Part shown: one piece after another, positions 8,367 to 15,636 of the stretch
How positions within the stretch are numbered: position 1 is the stretch's first letter
How the letters are laid out: each line of letters starts with the position of its first letter
NCBI GenBank assembly: GCA_900549655.1
Contig: UROZ01000006.1
Coordinates: forward strand, 1 to 40,756
DNA: 40,756 nucleotides
Source of the DNA: an uncultured Collinsella sp.
Lineage (GTDB): Bacteria > Actinomycetota > Coriobacteriia > Coriobacteriales > Coriobacteriaceae
Direction: 5' to 3'
Made by a program: the position numbers and the translations under genes
Notes under the pieces: generated by a model
Told to the model about the DNA's origin: nothing
Seen by the model: only the letters and a program-made list of their open reading frames with translations
The model's database searches: none

Positions 8367-9689
8367 TTACGGCTCCAAAAGCCCTGTCATAAAGATGGGT
8401 AGATACAGCACGTCACCATCGCGGTGAAGATTACATTCCGCAAGTACCAGGGCGCGATCGATTCCGTAGCCCTTCGTTGCCAGTGCGTTATCGAGCGCCG
8501 CGTGGGACTTAAAGCTCTTGCCCGATTTGACCTCGATAGCAAGCACTTCCCCATCGAGCGTCTCCTCAACAAAATCGAGCTCGCCGACCTTTTTAGACGT
8601 AAAGTAGCGCAATCTGAATCCGTGGGCCTTGAGCTCTTGCGCGACAAAGCCCTCGAATGCCGCCCCCATATTCATGCCAAAGGGGCCTTCTGCCTCTCCA
8701 TCAAAAACTCCTTGGGCAACCTTCTTGGAATATGAGGACATGAGCATTCCGGTGTCCAAGTAAAACAGCTTAAACAGATTTCGCTGCTCCCCCATTAAAA
8801 GAGGCGCTACCGGAGCTGTCACGTTATACACGGGAAGCGCAACACCCGCCTCCGAAAGCCAAAGAAAATGGTCTGTCACCTGCGAAAAACGCTTAACACC
8901 GCTAATCGACGACAGCTTGAATCGCTTGTTTTTTGAACCGGCCTCGCTGGGAATCAAATCATAGATATCGCGAATAATCAAGCGTAGCTCGGGCGGAGCG
9001 TACTTTGCGATGTCATCGCGATACAGGGCGTGAAGATCGCGGTGGATGTTTCGAACCTCGTCGACATTGCGCGTCGCCAAGAAGGAATTGACCGCGTCGG
9101 GCATGCCTCCCACCACCACATACTGATGGAACAGATTGAGCAAGCGGTCATACAGGTAGCCGGGGAGCTCCTCCTCATCCTTTAGACAGCCCCTGAGCAT
9201 GTCAAACACGCTGGCACCAACGCCATTTGCCCAGCAAAACTCTTCAAAGTCGAGCGGGTACATCTGGACCTGCTCGACATACCCCACCGGCAGGGAATCG
9301 ATGCCCTCGAGCTCAACGCCAAGGAGCGATCCGGTAAGGATGTATCGAAAGTCGCCGCGCTGGACCAGGTATTTGATAAACGTCACCACGTTGGGGCATC
9401 GCTGCACCTCGTCGATAACCACGACGGTCTTGTTCGCAACCATCGGCTGCGTCGCAGCGATAGACATGCGCATAAGCAGGTCATCCGCACTTTTCGCCGC
9501 CAAAAACGAATCACGCACGGACGCGTCGGCGATAAGGTCGAACGTCACGACATTTTCGAACGATTCGTTTGCAAAGACGTTGACCAGATATGACTTTCCT
9601 ACCTGTCGGGCGCCCTTGACCAAAAGAGCCTTGTTAGGCGACGAGGCAAGCCAAGATTCAAACTGTGCTTTCGCTTTTCTCTGCAGCAT
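8367..9689 (-). CDS. AAA-type ATPase with C-terminal DUF4143/PD-(D/E)XK-like domain (ATPase 1)
   Basis: A 440-residue protein with an N-terminal P-loop ATPase (Walker A GARQVGKS at 26-33, Walker B VVVIDEVQ) and a C-terminal DUF4143-type region. The end carries a nuclease-like signature, Asp372 then Glu386-Val-Lys388 (LAIEVKSGK). Such proteins are widespread in gut anaerobes and have no settled function. The start at ATG 9689 was chosen because AAGGGA precedes it by 7 nt; a GTG 33 nt further upstream lacks a binding site. A four-unit 33-bp-spaced repeat array begins 34 bp upstream. Two related ATPases lie at 21093-22388 and 22574-23965. Confidence 0.85.
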   Translation of the reverse strand: MLQRKAKAQFESWLASSPNKALLVKGARQVGKSYLVNVFANESFENVVTFDLIADASVRDSFLAAKSADDLLMRMSIAATQPMVANKTVVVIDEVQRCPNVVTFIKYLVQRGDFRYILTGSLLGVELEGIDSLPVGYVEQVQMYPLDFEEFCWANGVGASVFDMLRGCLKDEEELPGYLYDRLLNLFHQYVVVGGMPDAVNSFLATRNVDEVRNIHRDLHALYRDDIAKYAPPELRLIIRDIYDLIPSEAGSKNKRFKLSSISGVKRFSQVTDHFLWLSEAGVALPVYNVTAPVAPLLMGEQRNLFKLFYLDTGMLMSSYSKKVAQGVFDGEAEGPFGMNMGAAFEGFVAQELKAHGFRLRYFTSKKVGELDFVEETLDGEVLAIEVKSGKSFKSHAALDNALATKGYGIDRALVLAECNLHRDGDVLYLPIFMTGLLEP

Positions 9690-9722
9690 AAGTGCATCCC
9701 TTATTACGTGCTGTTTTAGCAC

Positions 9723-9840
9723 TAGGATACACTTTTCCGCGGTTGTTAGGTGCTCATTTCGACACTTTTTCGAAGTTCTAAAGTGTGCATTACGACACTT
9801 TTCCGTACTTTTACACGGGATATTTCGACACTTTTTCGAA
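9723..9840. repeat. Four-unit iterated element, 33-bp spacing, upstream of ATPase 1
   Basis: ATTTCGACACTTTTTCGAA occurs at 9756-9774 and identically at 9822-9840. A diverged copy, ATTACGACACTTTTCCGTA, is at 9789-9807, and a weaker one sharing ACACTTTT starts at 9723. Starts are exactly 33 bp apart (about three helical turns). Each unit is itself partly palindromic (TTCGA...TCGAA). Position and phasing suggest an operator array for the ATPase gene. Confidence 0.7.
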
Positions 9841-9862
9841 TTTAAGCCTAACAGCAGCCGGC

Positions 9863-9964
9863 GAAATCAAGCGCCGCTTGCACGTCATTTCGCAGGCGGC
9901 GCTTGATTTCTGTCCGTACACGTTGATAGACTTTCTCTTGCCCGCAAGGAGCGGGCGCGTTTTA
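9863..9964 (+). promoter_or_regulatory. Leader hairpins upstream of the 10058 gene
   Basis: A perfect 15-bp inverted repeat, GAAATCAAGCGCCGC (9863-9877) and its complement (9896-9910), with an 18-nt loop. It is followed by a second hairpin, GCCCGC (9940-9945) / GCGGGC (9951-9956), leading into GCGTTTT. The second resembles an intrinsic terminator. The 9690-10057 gap otherwise holds only the repeat array and a weak GTCGGG...CCCGAC stem near 9971-10003. The pair could be an attenuator for the downstream gene or boundary terminators; the sequence does not decide. Confidence 0.5.
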
Positions 9965-10057
9965 TCCAGAGTCGGGGTAGAGAGTTGGCTCCACGATCCC
10001 GACGCCAACCGGCCAAGAGGCACGGTGGCCCTGCCAACATCGATGAAAGGAGTCCGT

Positions 10058-10486
10058 ATGGACAATTTCTCCGTGCGCAGTGAGCGCAACTTCCACAACC
10101 TGGCAACCAAGCCAAAACGAATGCATCTTCTGGACGAGCCGAGCGGCTATGCCTCGGCCATGGTCAAGAGCAGCCTCTCCCACCAGATGCGCTTTACGGT
10201 GCAGGTGCTCGAGGAAGAGCTCTGTGCTGCTGGCGGCCCGCACGTACTACAGATTAAGCTGCCCAGAAACGACTCGCGTGAGCCGTCCAGCTGGAAACTC
10301 TTCGCCGACGGCGTGTGCGTTGCGGACGGATCCGGCACCTTTGTTATGGATGCTATCGACCAGGGCATGATACAAGCCTGTAAGACATGGGGAGATCACG
10401 ACGTATTTGCCGACATCGCAGAGGCAATCGTTCTAAGCAAAGCTGCATTTGATATCAAGGAGCGCGCTTGTCAGACGCTTTCATAA
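10058..10486 (+). CDS. Uncharacterised small protein
   Basis: A 142-residue protein that I do not recognise, with no signal peptide or membrane segment. It appears to be a soluble alpha/beta fold: a basic N-terminus, a central strand-rich stretch (MRFTVQVLEEEL, VLQIKLPR), an SSWKLFADGVCVADGSGTF segment and a helical C-terminus. The ATG at 10058 is preceded by AAAGGAG at ideal spacing and codon use is normal for the genome, so it is probably real. It is preceded by strong leader hairpins. An open in-frame stretch continues for 34 codons beyond its TAA stop (see the next entry), so the protein may be shortened compared with its relatives. Confidence 0.65.
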   Translation: MDNFSVRSERNFHNLATKPKRMHLLDEPSGYASAMVKSSLSHQMRFTVQVLEEELCAAGGPHVLQIKLPRNDSREPSSWKLFADGVCVADGSGTFVMDAIDQGMIQACKTWGDHDVFADIAEAIVLSKAAFDIKERACQTLS

Positions 10487-10591
10487 ATCGCATGGACAGT
10501 TGGTCGGTTCCACGCCCAGCACCTGATCGAGGGCATGGTCGCCGCCGGGGTAGACCCGATGCTGGAAGATCTTCTCAGCGCTCCCGCGTAG
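10487..10591 (+). pseudogene. In-frame coding-like extension beyond the 10484 stop
   Basis: Directly after the TAA of the 10058 gene, and in the same frame, there are 34 codons without a start-plus-binding-site that read as a plausible helical C-terminus (HLIEGMVAAGVDPMLEDLL) and end in TAG. Codon use is GC3-rich like true genes here. Either the upstream gene acquired a premature stop, or this is the end of a deleted neighbour. Confidence 0.35.
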
Positions 10592-11012
10592 ATTAATCGA
10601 GCGCTCTATCGACAAAGATGCATCTACCATAACGGCATGGGGCGTGCTCGCCTTGTACCGACCCCAACCAATCCCGTCGGCGCGACTGCAGTCTCAAACA
10701 ACCACCGGCACCATCCATCCGCACACGAGAGGCGATGGGCACAGGCGAACCCCTCAACCTCGCTATTCGTAAACTTCATCAGTGTTTCCACATCCCCATC
10801 AAAAGAATCCGAAAGACATCCCCCGCTAAGAAAACGCTTCTGAACATCTCGCTTTGCAGGCAAAGCCGCACCGGAGTGATGCAGAGGCCTGCGCAGGGTT
10901 TCACGGGTCCCCTTGACGCTGCCTAGCGGAAGTGCCACCCGGCATCCCTTCCATAACGCACGGGTAAACAAAGGGAAATAGCGCCACCCACCGCGCAAGG
11001 AAGGACGCCACC
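10592..11012. other. Gene-poor gap before the recombinase
   Basis: No frame here has a convincing start, binding site and protein-like content. A minus-strand open frame (10624-10998) is Arg/Cys-rich with no domain I recognise and is more likely spurious. The sequence is less GC-rich than its left neighbours, fitting a junction with acquired DNA. No tRNA or clear attachment site is seen. Confidence 0.4.
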
Positions 11013-11996
11013 ATGGATCTCACGAAAACGGCTAGAGAAATTACCCGCCTCATGCTCCCCTACCTGACCACGCAGCAGAACCGCCAGCTCAAAAAGGTTT
11101 TATCGCACTGCCTTTTCGATGAAAACCAGTTAGCTGAGAACAGCGGCGACAGTGACAACAAATCATTCCTCGATCTTTTTCTGTCCGCGAAACGCCTCGA
11201 AGGTTGCTCGGATAGGACTGTCGCCTACTACGAAGCAACCATTAATAAACTGCTTGAATCGTTCGACACGCCAGCCTGCGACCTGGGAACCGAAGAGATT
11301 AGGTCCTATCTTTCCGACTATCAGCAAAAAGCCGGCGTCAGTCGCGTCACCGTCGACAATGTCCGAAGAATCATCTCAAGCTTCTACTCATGGCTCGAAG
11401 ATGAAGACCATATCATCAAGAGTCCGGTTAGACGCATTAAAAGGGTCAAGGCCCCACAACCCATTAAGGAAACGTATAGCGATGAAGTCGTTGAGATTCT
11501 TTGTGATAACTGCGGGTCGCCCCGAAACCTTGCCCTGATCGACCTGTTGCGCTCCACGGGCATGCGTGTGGGCGAACTTGTCTCGTTGGACAGGAGCTCT
11601 GTCGACACCATCAATCGTGAGTGCATCGTACACGGCAAGGGAAATAAGGACCGCATCGTCTATTTTGACGCAAAGACTAAAGTCCATATCGAGAATTACC
11701 TGTCAACCCGAATGGACAGCTCGGAAGCACTCTTCGTGTCGAGCAAGGCGCCACACGAGAGGCTACAAATTGGCGGCGTCGAGGCGCTGCTTAGAAAACT
11801 GGGGCGCGAGCTTGATTTAGGAAGGGTCCACCCTCATAAGTTCAGAAGAACGCTTGCCACAAAGGCAATCGACAAAGGAATGCCCATCGAACAAGTCCAG
11901 GTGCTCCTTGGCCATAAAAAAATAGACACCACATTAAGGTACGCAATGGTCGACCAGCGCAATGTCAAAGCATCCCACCGCAGGTACCTAACTTAA
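11013..11996 (+). CDS. Tyrosine recombinase next to the hsdS cassette
   Basis: A 327-residue site-specific recombinase with a SAM-like core-binding domain (about 50-135) and a full catalytic domain: Arg185 in STGMRVGEL, Lys209 in HGKGNKDR, His275 and Arg278 in HPHKFRR, His301 in LLGHKKID and nucleophile Tyr310. All six signature positions are present, so it should be active. AGGAAGG precedes the ATG. Its stop codon overlaps the inverted repeat that ends the silent hsdS cassette (11995-12011), a placement typical of recombinases that invert type I specificity genes rather than of phage integrases. It resembles XerC/XerD in size, but its context argues against chromosome-dimer resolution. Confidence 0.9.
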   Translation: MDLTKTAREITRLMLPYLTTQQNRQLKKVLSHCLFDENQLAENSGDSDNKSFLDLFLSAKRLEGCSDRTVAYYEATINKLLESFDTPACDLGTEEIRSYLSDYQQKAGVSRVTVDNVRRIISSFYSWLEDEDHIIKSPVRRIKRVKAPQPIKETYSDEVVEILCDNCGSPRNLALIDLLRSTGMRVGELVSLDRSSVDTINRECIVHGKGNKDRIVYFDAKTKVHIENYLSTRMDSSEALFVSSKAPHERLQIGGVEALLRKLGRELDLGRVHPHKFRRTLATKAIDKGMPIEQVQVLLGHKKIDTTLRYAMVDQRNVKASHRRYLT

Positions 11997-12525
11997 ATTT
12001 CGATTTGTCGACCTGGGCGACGAAGTCGGCGAACTCCTGTTGGAGCTCGAGCGGAGGAACCGGAACCGGCAGCCTTGCCAGCTGAGTTTTAGGGATGTTG
12101 ACCATGGATTTTGCCGATCCGTGGGCCATGCCTTGAATTAAATCGAGGCCACGGTCACTTCTCATGTACGCAAGTAAATACAGCGCGTTGACATCCTTCG
12201 GTTTCATACGAAAGACGAGATCGGGAAACATAAGGCCCCTCACTTCGTTTGGAACATAAACGGTTGTGCCAACTAGCTCAGGCGTATTTTTGCGTGCAAA
12301 CAAGAGGTCACCCTTTTCGACCTCTTTTATAGACATGAAGTTGTCTTTAGAAATCACTTTGTTTTCGGAGGCGACAAAAGTACCTGAAGATAGCGCGCTC
12401 AGCTTAAGGACCCCAAAACCACCAACTCCTCGTGGGCCTTCTCCGCAATTCATACTTTTACCGGTATCAATGGAATCAACGCACTCCGATAGGGGCTTGA
12501 AACCCCATTTCTCATCCCCAAACAT
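11965..12525 (-). pseudogene. hsdS: Silent hsdS half-gene (second target-recognition half)
   Basis: A 186-residue open frame lacking an N-terminal recognition half. It begins inside the central conserved region (KSQFVEMF, just upstream of the first ATG) and carries one target-recognition domain ending in LARLPVPVPPLELQQEFADF and VDKSKF, the same C-terminal helix as the active HsdS. It then runs antisense into the recombinase and stops. No binding site precedes the ATG, so it is probably unexpressed in this orientation. The DNA is visibly more AT-rich than the hsdM genes. It is bounded by two inverted repeats shared with the active gene and is best read as a stored alternative specificity cassette. 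Confidence 0.85.
11995..12011 (-). repeat. Inverted repeat IR1, silent copy
   Basis: The complement of AAATTTCGATTTGTCGA is a perfect 17-bp match to 16673-16689 in opposite orientation. It encodes part of DKSKF at the end of the silent cassette and overlaps the recombinase stop codon. Weaker similarity continues for about 25 bp on the cassette side. Confidence 0.85.
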
Positions 12526-12543
12526 TTCGACAAATTGTGATTT
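12521..12543 (-). repeat. Inverted repeat IR2, silent copy
   Basis: A 23-bp sequence matching 16141-16163 in opposite orientation with one mismatch; the exact part is AAATCACAATTTGTCGA. It encodes KSQFVEMF in the HsdS central conserved region, so exchange here keeps the reading frame. Confidence 0.85.
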
Positions 12544-12606
12544 ACAGACGCAGGATGTCTGAATGGGCGGCGATGCTCAGCTCATTTATCTCGGCAAATA
12601 TGACGG

Positions 12607-12612
12607 TATAAT
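12607..12612 (+). promoter_or_regulatory. Candidate -10 element of the hsdM operon
   Basis: A perfect TATAAT lies 44 nt upstream of the first hsdM ATG, in the AT-rich gap between the silent cassette and the operon. No good -35 is seen at 16-18 bp. If used, the promoter lies inside the segment that would flip by IR2-IR2 inversion. Confidence 0.4.
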
Positions 12613-12655
12613 CACAAGGGCTGTAATTTGTATTTTTGAGCTCATAGGTACCTGA

Positions 12656-14155
12656 ATGACTGAAGAACCGATAAGTAAATCCGAGCTGGGAAACCACTTA
12701 CTCGGAGCCTGCGATATCCTGCGTGGCCCCATCAACCAGGACGAGTACAAGAGCTACATCACACCGTTGCTCTTCTTCAAGCGCATCTCCGACGTCTACG
12801 ACGAGGAGACCACCGAAGCTCTAGAGATGTCGGACGGAGACGAAGACTACGCCGCCCTGCCCGAAAACCACAGCTTCGCGGTGCCGGACGGCTGCCATTG
12901 GCAGGACGTGCGCAACACCGGCGCAAACGTCGGCAAGGCAATCGTAGACGCCATGGTAGGAATCGAACGAGCCAACCCCGATACCCTCAGCGGCCTCTTC
13001 AGTAGCTTCGACGATGCGAGCTGGACAGACAAAGGCAAGCTCTCCGACGAGCGCCTGAAGGACCTCGTCGAGCACTTCTCAGCAAAGAAGTTCGGCAACA
13101 GAAACTACAGCGCCGACATGATGGGCGACGCCTACGAATACCTGATCAAGAAGTTCGCCGACATGCAGAAGAAGAACGCCGGCGAGTTCTACACCCCGCG
13201 CGAAATCGTCAAGATGATGGTCTCCCTGCTTGAGCCGAAACCTGGCGAGACCGTCTATGACCCCGCCTGCGGCACGGGCGGTATGCTCATCGAAGCCGTG
13301 CGGCAGATGGACAACTCCAAGCTAGCTTACGGAAAGCTCTATGGCCAAGAGAAGAACCTCGGCACGTCCGCCATAGCGCGAATGAACCTGTATCTCCACG
13401 GCGCGAAGGACTTCCGCATCGCCCAGGGCGACACCCTGCGCGAGCCCGCCTTCCTTGCCGGGAACACCCTCAGGTCGTTCGACTGCGTCCTCGCCAATCC
13501 ACCCTTCTCCCTTAAGAACTGGGGATCCGCAGAGTTCTCCTCGGACCCATGGGGCCGCAACATCTGGGGTGTCCCCACCGACAAGTCGGCGGACTTCGCA
13601 TGGGTGCAGCATATGGTCTGCTCCATGGACGAGAAGAGCGGTCGCTGCGCCGTAGTGCTGCCCCAGGGCGCACTGTTCCACGGCGGCAAGGAGGGTGCCA
13701 TCCGCAAGGAGTTGCTCAAGTCAGACAAGGTCGAGGCAGTGATCTCGCTCGCGAGCGGCGTCTTCTACAGCACCGGCGTCTCCGCCTGCGTGCTGTTCCT
13801 CCGGAATGACAAGCCTCCGGCGCATCGGGGCCGCGTCTGCATCATCGACGGTACCGAGATCTTCACCGCCCAGCGCGCGCAGAACATGATCACGGAGGAG
13901 AACGCTCAGGAGATGCTCTCCCTCTATCAATCCTACGAACCCGTCGTAGAGAAGTGCGCCATCGCGACGCTCGATGATATAGAGCGCGAGGGTTACGTGC
14001 TCTCGGCGAACAATTACGTCGAAAGAAGGCGCGAGGAGATCGAGCCGCCGGCGGAAACCAGGAAACGTTTCTACGACCTCCTTCGCCAGACGAGGAAGTC
14101 CGAGGAGAAGCTCCTTGAGCTGCTCTCAAAGGGAGGCTATGTCGATGGAGAGTAG
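12656..14155 (+). CDS. hsdM: Type I restriction-modification methyltransferase subunit HsdM (first)
   Basis: A 499-residue N6-adenine methyltransferase subunit. It has an N-terminal HsdM helical domain (about 10-150), an AdoMet motif I DPACGTGGM (202-210) and catalytic NPPF (281-284). Length fits the family. The binding site is weak (AGG about 8 nt before the ATG). The gene overlaps the next hsdM by 11 nt, so they are translationally coupled. It is clearly paralogous to the second HsdM, with long near-identical stretches such as LLFFKR.SDVYDEET and ALPENHSFA, yet has a distinct C-terminus, suggesting two specialised M subunits rather than a recent copy. Confidence 0.92.
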   Translation: MTEEPISKSELGNHLLGACDILRGPINQDEYKSYITPLLFFKRISDVYDEETTEALEMSDGDEDYAALPENHSFAVPDGCHWQDVRNTGANVGKAIVDAMVGIERANPDTLSGLFSSFDDASWTDKGKLSDERLKDLVEHFSAKKFGNRNYSADMMGDAYEYLIKKFADMQKKNAGEFYTPREIVKMMVSLLEPKPGETVYDPACGTGGMLIEAVRQMDNSKLAYGKLYGQEKNLGTSAIARMNLYLHGAKDFRIAQGDTLREPAFLAGNTLRSFDCVLANPPFSLKNWGSAEFSSDPWGRNIWGVPTDKSADFAWVQHMVCSMDEKSGRCAVVLPQGALFHGGKEGAIRKELLKSDKVEAVISLASGVFYSTGVSACVLFLRNDKPPAHRGRVCIIDGTEIFTAQRAQNMITEENAQEMLSLYQSYEPVVEKCAIATLDDIEREGYVLSANNYVERRREEIEPPAETRKRFYDLLRQTRKSEEKLLELLSKGGYVDGE

Positions 14156-15635
14156 AATCCCCCAGGAAGAGCTGAACAACCATCTATGGAACGCGGCGGT
14201 TCTGCTGCGCACCTACATCGATGCCGGCTCGTACAAGCAGTACATATTCCCGCTGCTATTCTTCAAGCGCCTCTCAGATGTTTACGACGAGGAGACCGCC
14301 GAGGCATTGGAAGCCTCTGACGGAGATGCGGAGTTCGCCGCCCTTCCCGAGAATCACAGCTTCGCAATCCCGGACGGCGCCCACTGGTGCGATGTCCGCG
14401 AGGCCACGGAAAACATCGGTAAGGCCATCGTGGGCGCCTTCCGCGCCATCGAGACGGCCAACGGTTCCAAGCTGCGTGGTATCTTCGGCGACGCCGCCTG
14501 GACTAACAAGAAACGACTTCCCGACCGCCTGCTCAAGGACCTCATCGAGCACTTCAGCGCTATAACGCTCTCCATCGCCAATTGCCCCGAGGACGAGCTC
14601 GGCCAGGGCTACGAGTACCTCATCAAGAAGTTTGCGGACGATTCTGGACACACCGCTCAAGAGTTCTACACCAATCGCACGGTCGTCCACCTAATGACCG
14701 AAATCCTCCAGCCCAGGCCCGGCGAGTCCATCTACGACCCCACCTGCGGCAGCGCCGGCATGCTCATCTCCTCCATTGCCCACCTCAAACAGCACGGAGA
14801 GGAATGGCGCAATGTTCACGCCTACGGACAGGAGATCAACCAGCTATCCTCCGCCATCGGACGCATGAACCTATTCCTGCACGGCGTCGAGGACTTCGAA
14901 ATCGCAAACGACGACACGCTACGGCACCCAGCCTTCCTCGAGGCGGGAAAGCTGCGCACCTTCGATATGGTACTCGCTAACCCTCCCTACTCGATCAAAC
15001 AATGGGACCGCGAGGCGTTCGCGTCGGACCCCTACGGCCGCAACTTCCTCGGCACCCCGCCGCAGGGACGAGCAGACTACGCCTTCATACAGCACATCCT
15101 CAAGAGTATGGACCCACACACAGGCAGGTGCTCCATTCTCCTCCCCCATGGCGTACTCTTCCGCAACGAGGAATCGGAGATGCGCGAAAGGCTCGTGAGA
15201 AGCGATCTCGTTGAGGCGGTCATCGGACTCGGCGCAAACCTCTTCTTCAACTCGCCCATGGAGGCCTGCATCCTCATCTGCCGCAGCGAGAAAGCGCCGA
15301 ATCGAAGCAAGAAAATACTGTTCGTAGATGCCTCTGCCGAGGTAACCCGCAAGAACGCGCAAAGCTACCTTGAGCCTCAACACATCAAGAGAATCGTCGA
15401 TGCCTACCGATCTGACGAGGACATCGAAGGGTTCTCATCCCACGCATCGTTTAGTGAGCTCGAGGGCAACGCCTTCTCGCTCTCCATCCCTCTGTACGTG
15501 AAGCCCTCCAATGATGAAAATGCTGACGACAGAAGCATCGAGGAGACGGTAGAAAGCTGGAGAGCCGCCTCCACAGAGGCCGCGTCCCTGCTCGATATTA
15601 TTGCTGCGAAATTGCATGAAAACGATGGTGAGTAA
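14145..15635 (+). CDS. hsdM: Type I restriction-modification methyltransferase subunit HsdM (second)
   Basis: A 496-residue paralogue of the preceding HsdM, with motif I DPTCGSAGM (198-206) and catalytic NPPY (279-282); both active-site motifs look functional. The start at 14145 was preferred because GGGAGG lies 8 nt upstream; an ATG at 14139 would be only 2 nt from it. The gene overlaps the first hsdM and ends 1 nt before hsdS. Type I enzymes normally use two identical M subunits per S; two tandem different M genes raise the possibility of an M1-M2-S assembly in which each M contacts one recognition half (inference). Confidence 0.92.
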   Translation: MESRIPQEELNNHLWNAAVLLRTYIDAGSYKQYIFPLLFFKRLSDVYDEETAEALEASDGDAEFAALPENHSFAIPDGAHWCDVREATENIGKAIVGAFRAIETANGSKLRGIFGDAAWTNKKRLPDRLLKDLIEHFSAITLSIANCPEDELGQGYEYLIKKFADDSGHTAQEFYTNRTVVHLMTEILQPRPGESIYDPTCGSAGMLISSIAHLKQHGEEWRNVHAYGQEINQLSSAIGRMNLFLHGVEDFEIANDDTLRHPAFLEAGKLRTFDMVLANPPYSIKQWDREAFASDPYGRNFLGTPPQGRADYAFIQHILKSMDPHTGRCSILLPHGVLFRNEESEMRERLVRSDLVEAVIGLGANLFFNSPMEACILICRSEKAPNRSKKILFVDASAEVTRKNAQSYLEPQHIKRIVDAYRSDEDIEGFSSHASFSELEGNAFSLSIPLYVKPSNDENADDRSIEETVESWRAASTEAASLLDIIAAKLHENDGE

Positions 15636-15636
15636 C

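Noticed and set aside
10624..10998. Minus-strand gene of 124 codons
   Set aside because: No binding site, Arg/Cys-rich composition and no recognisable domain; an overlapping plus frame is equally open.
11013..11996. Phage or integrative-element integrase
   Set aside because: No other phage or conjugation genes and no attachment site are seen; overlap with the hsdS repeat points to a specificity-switching recombinase.
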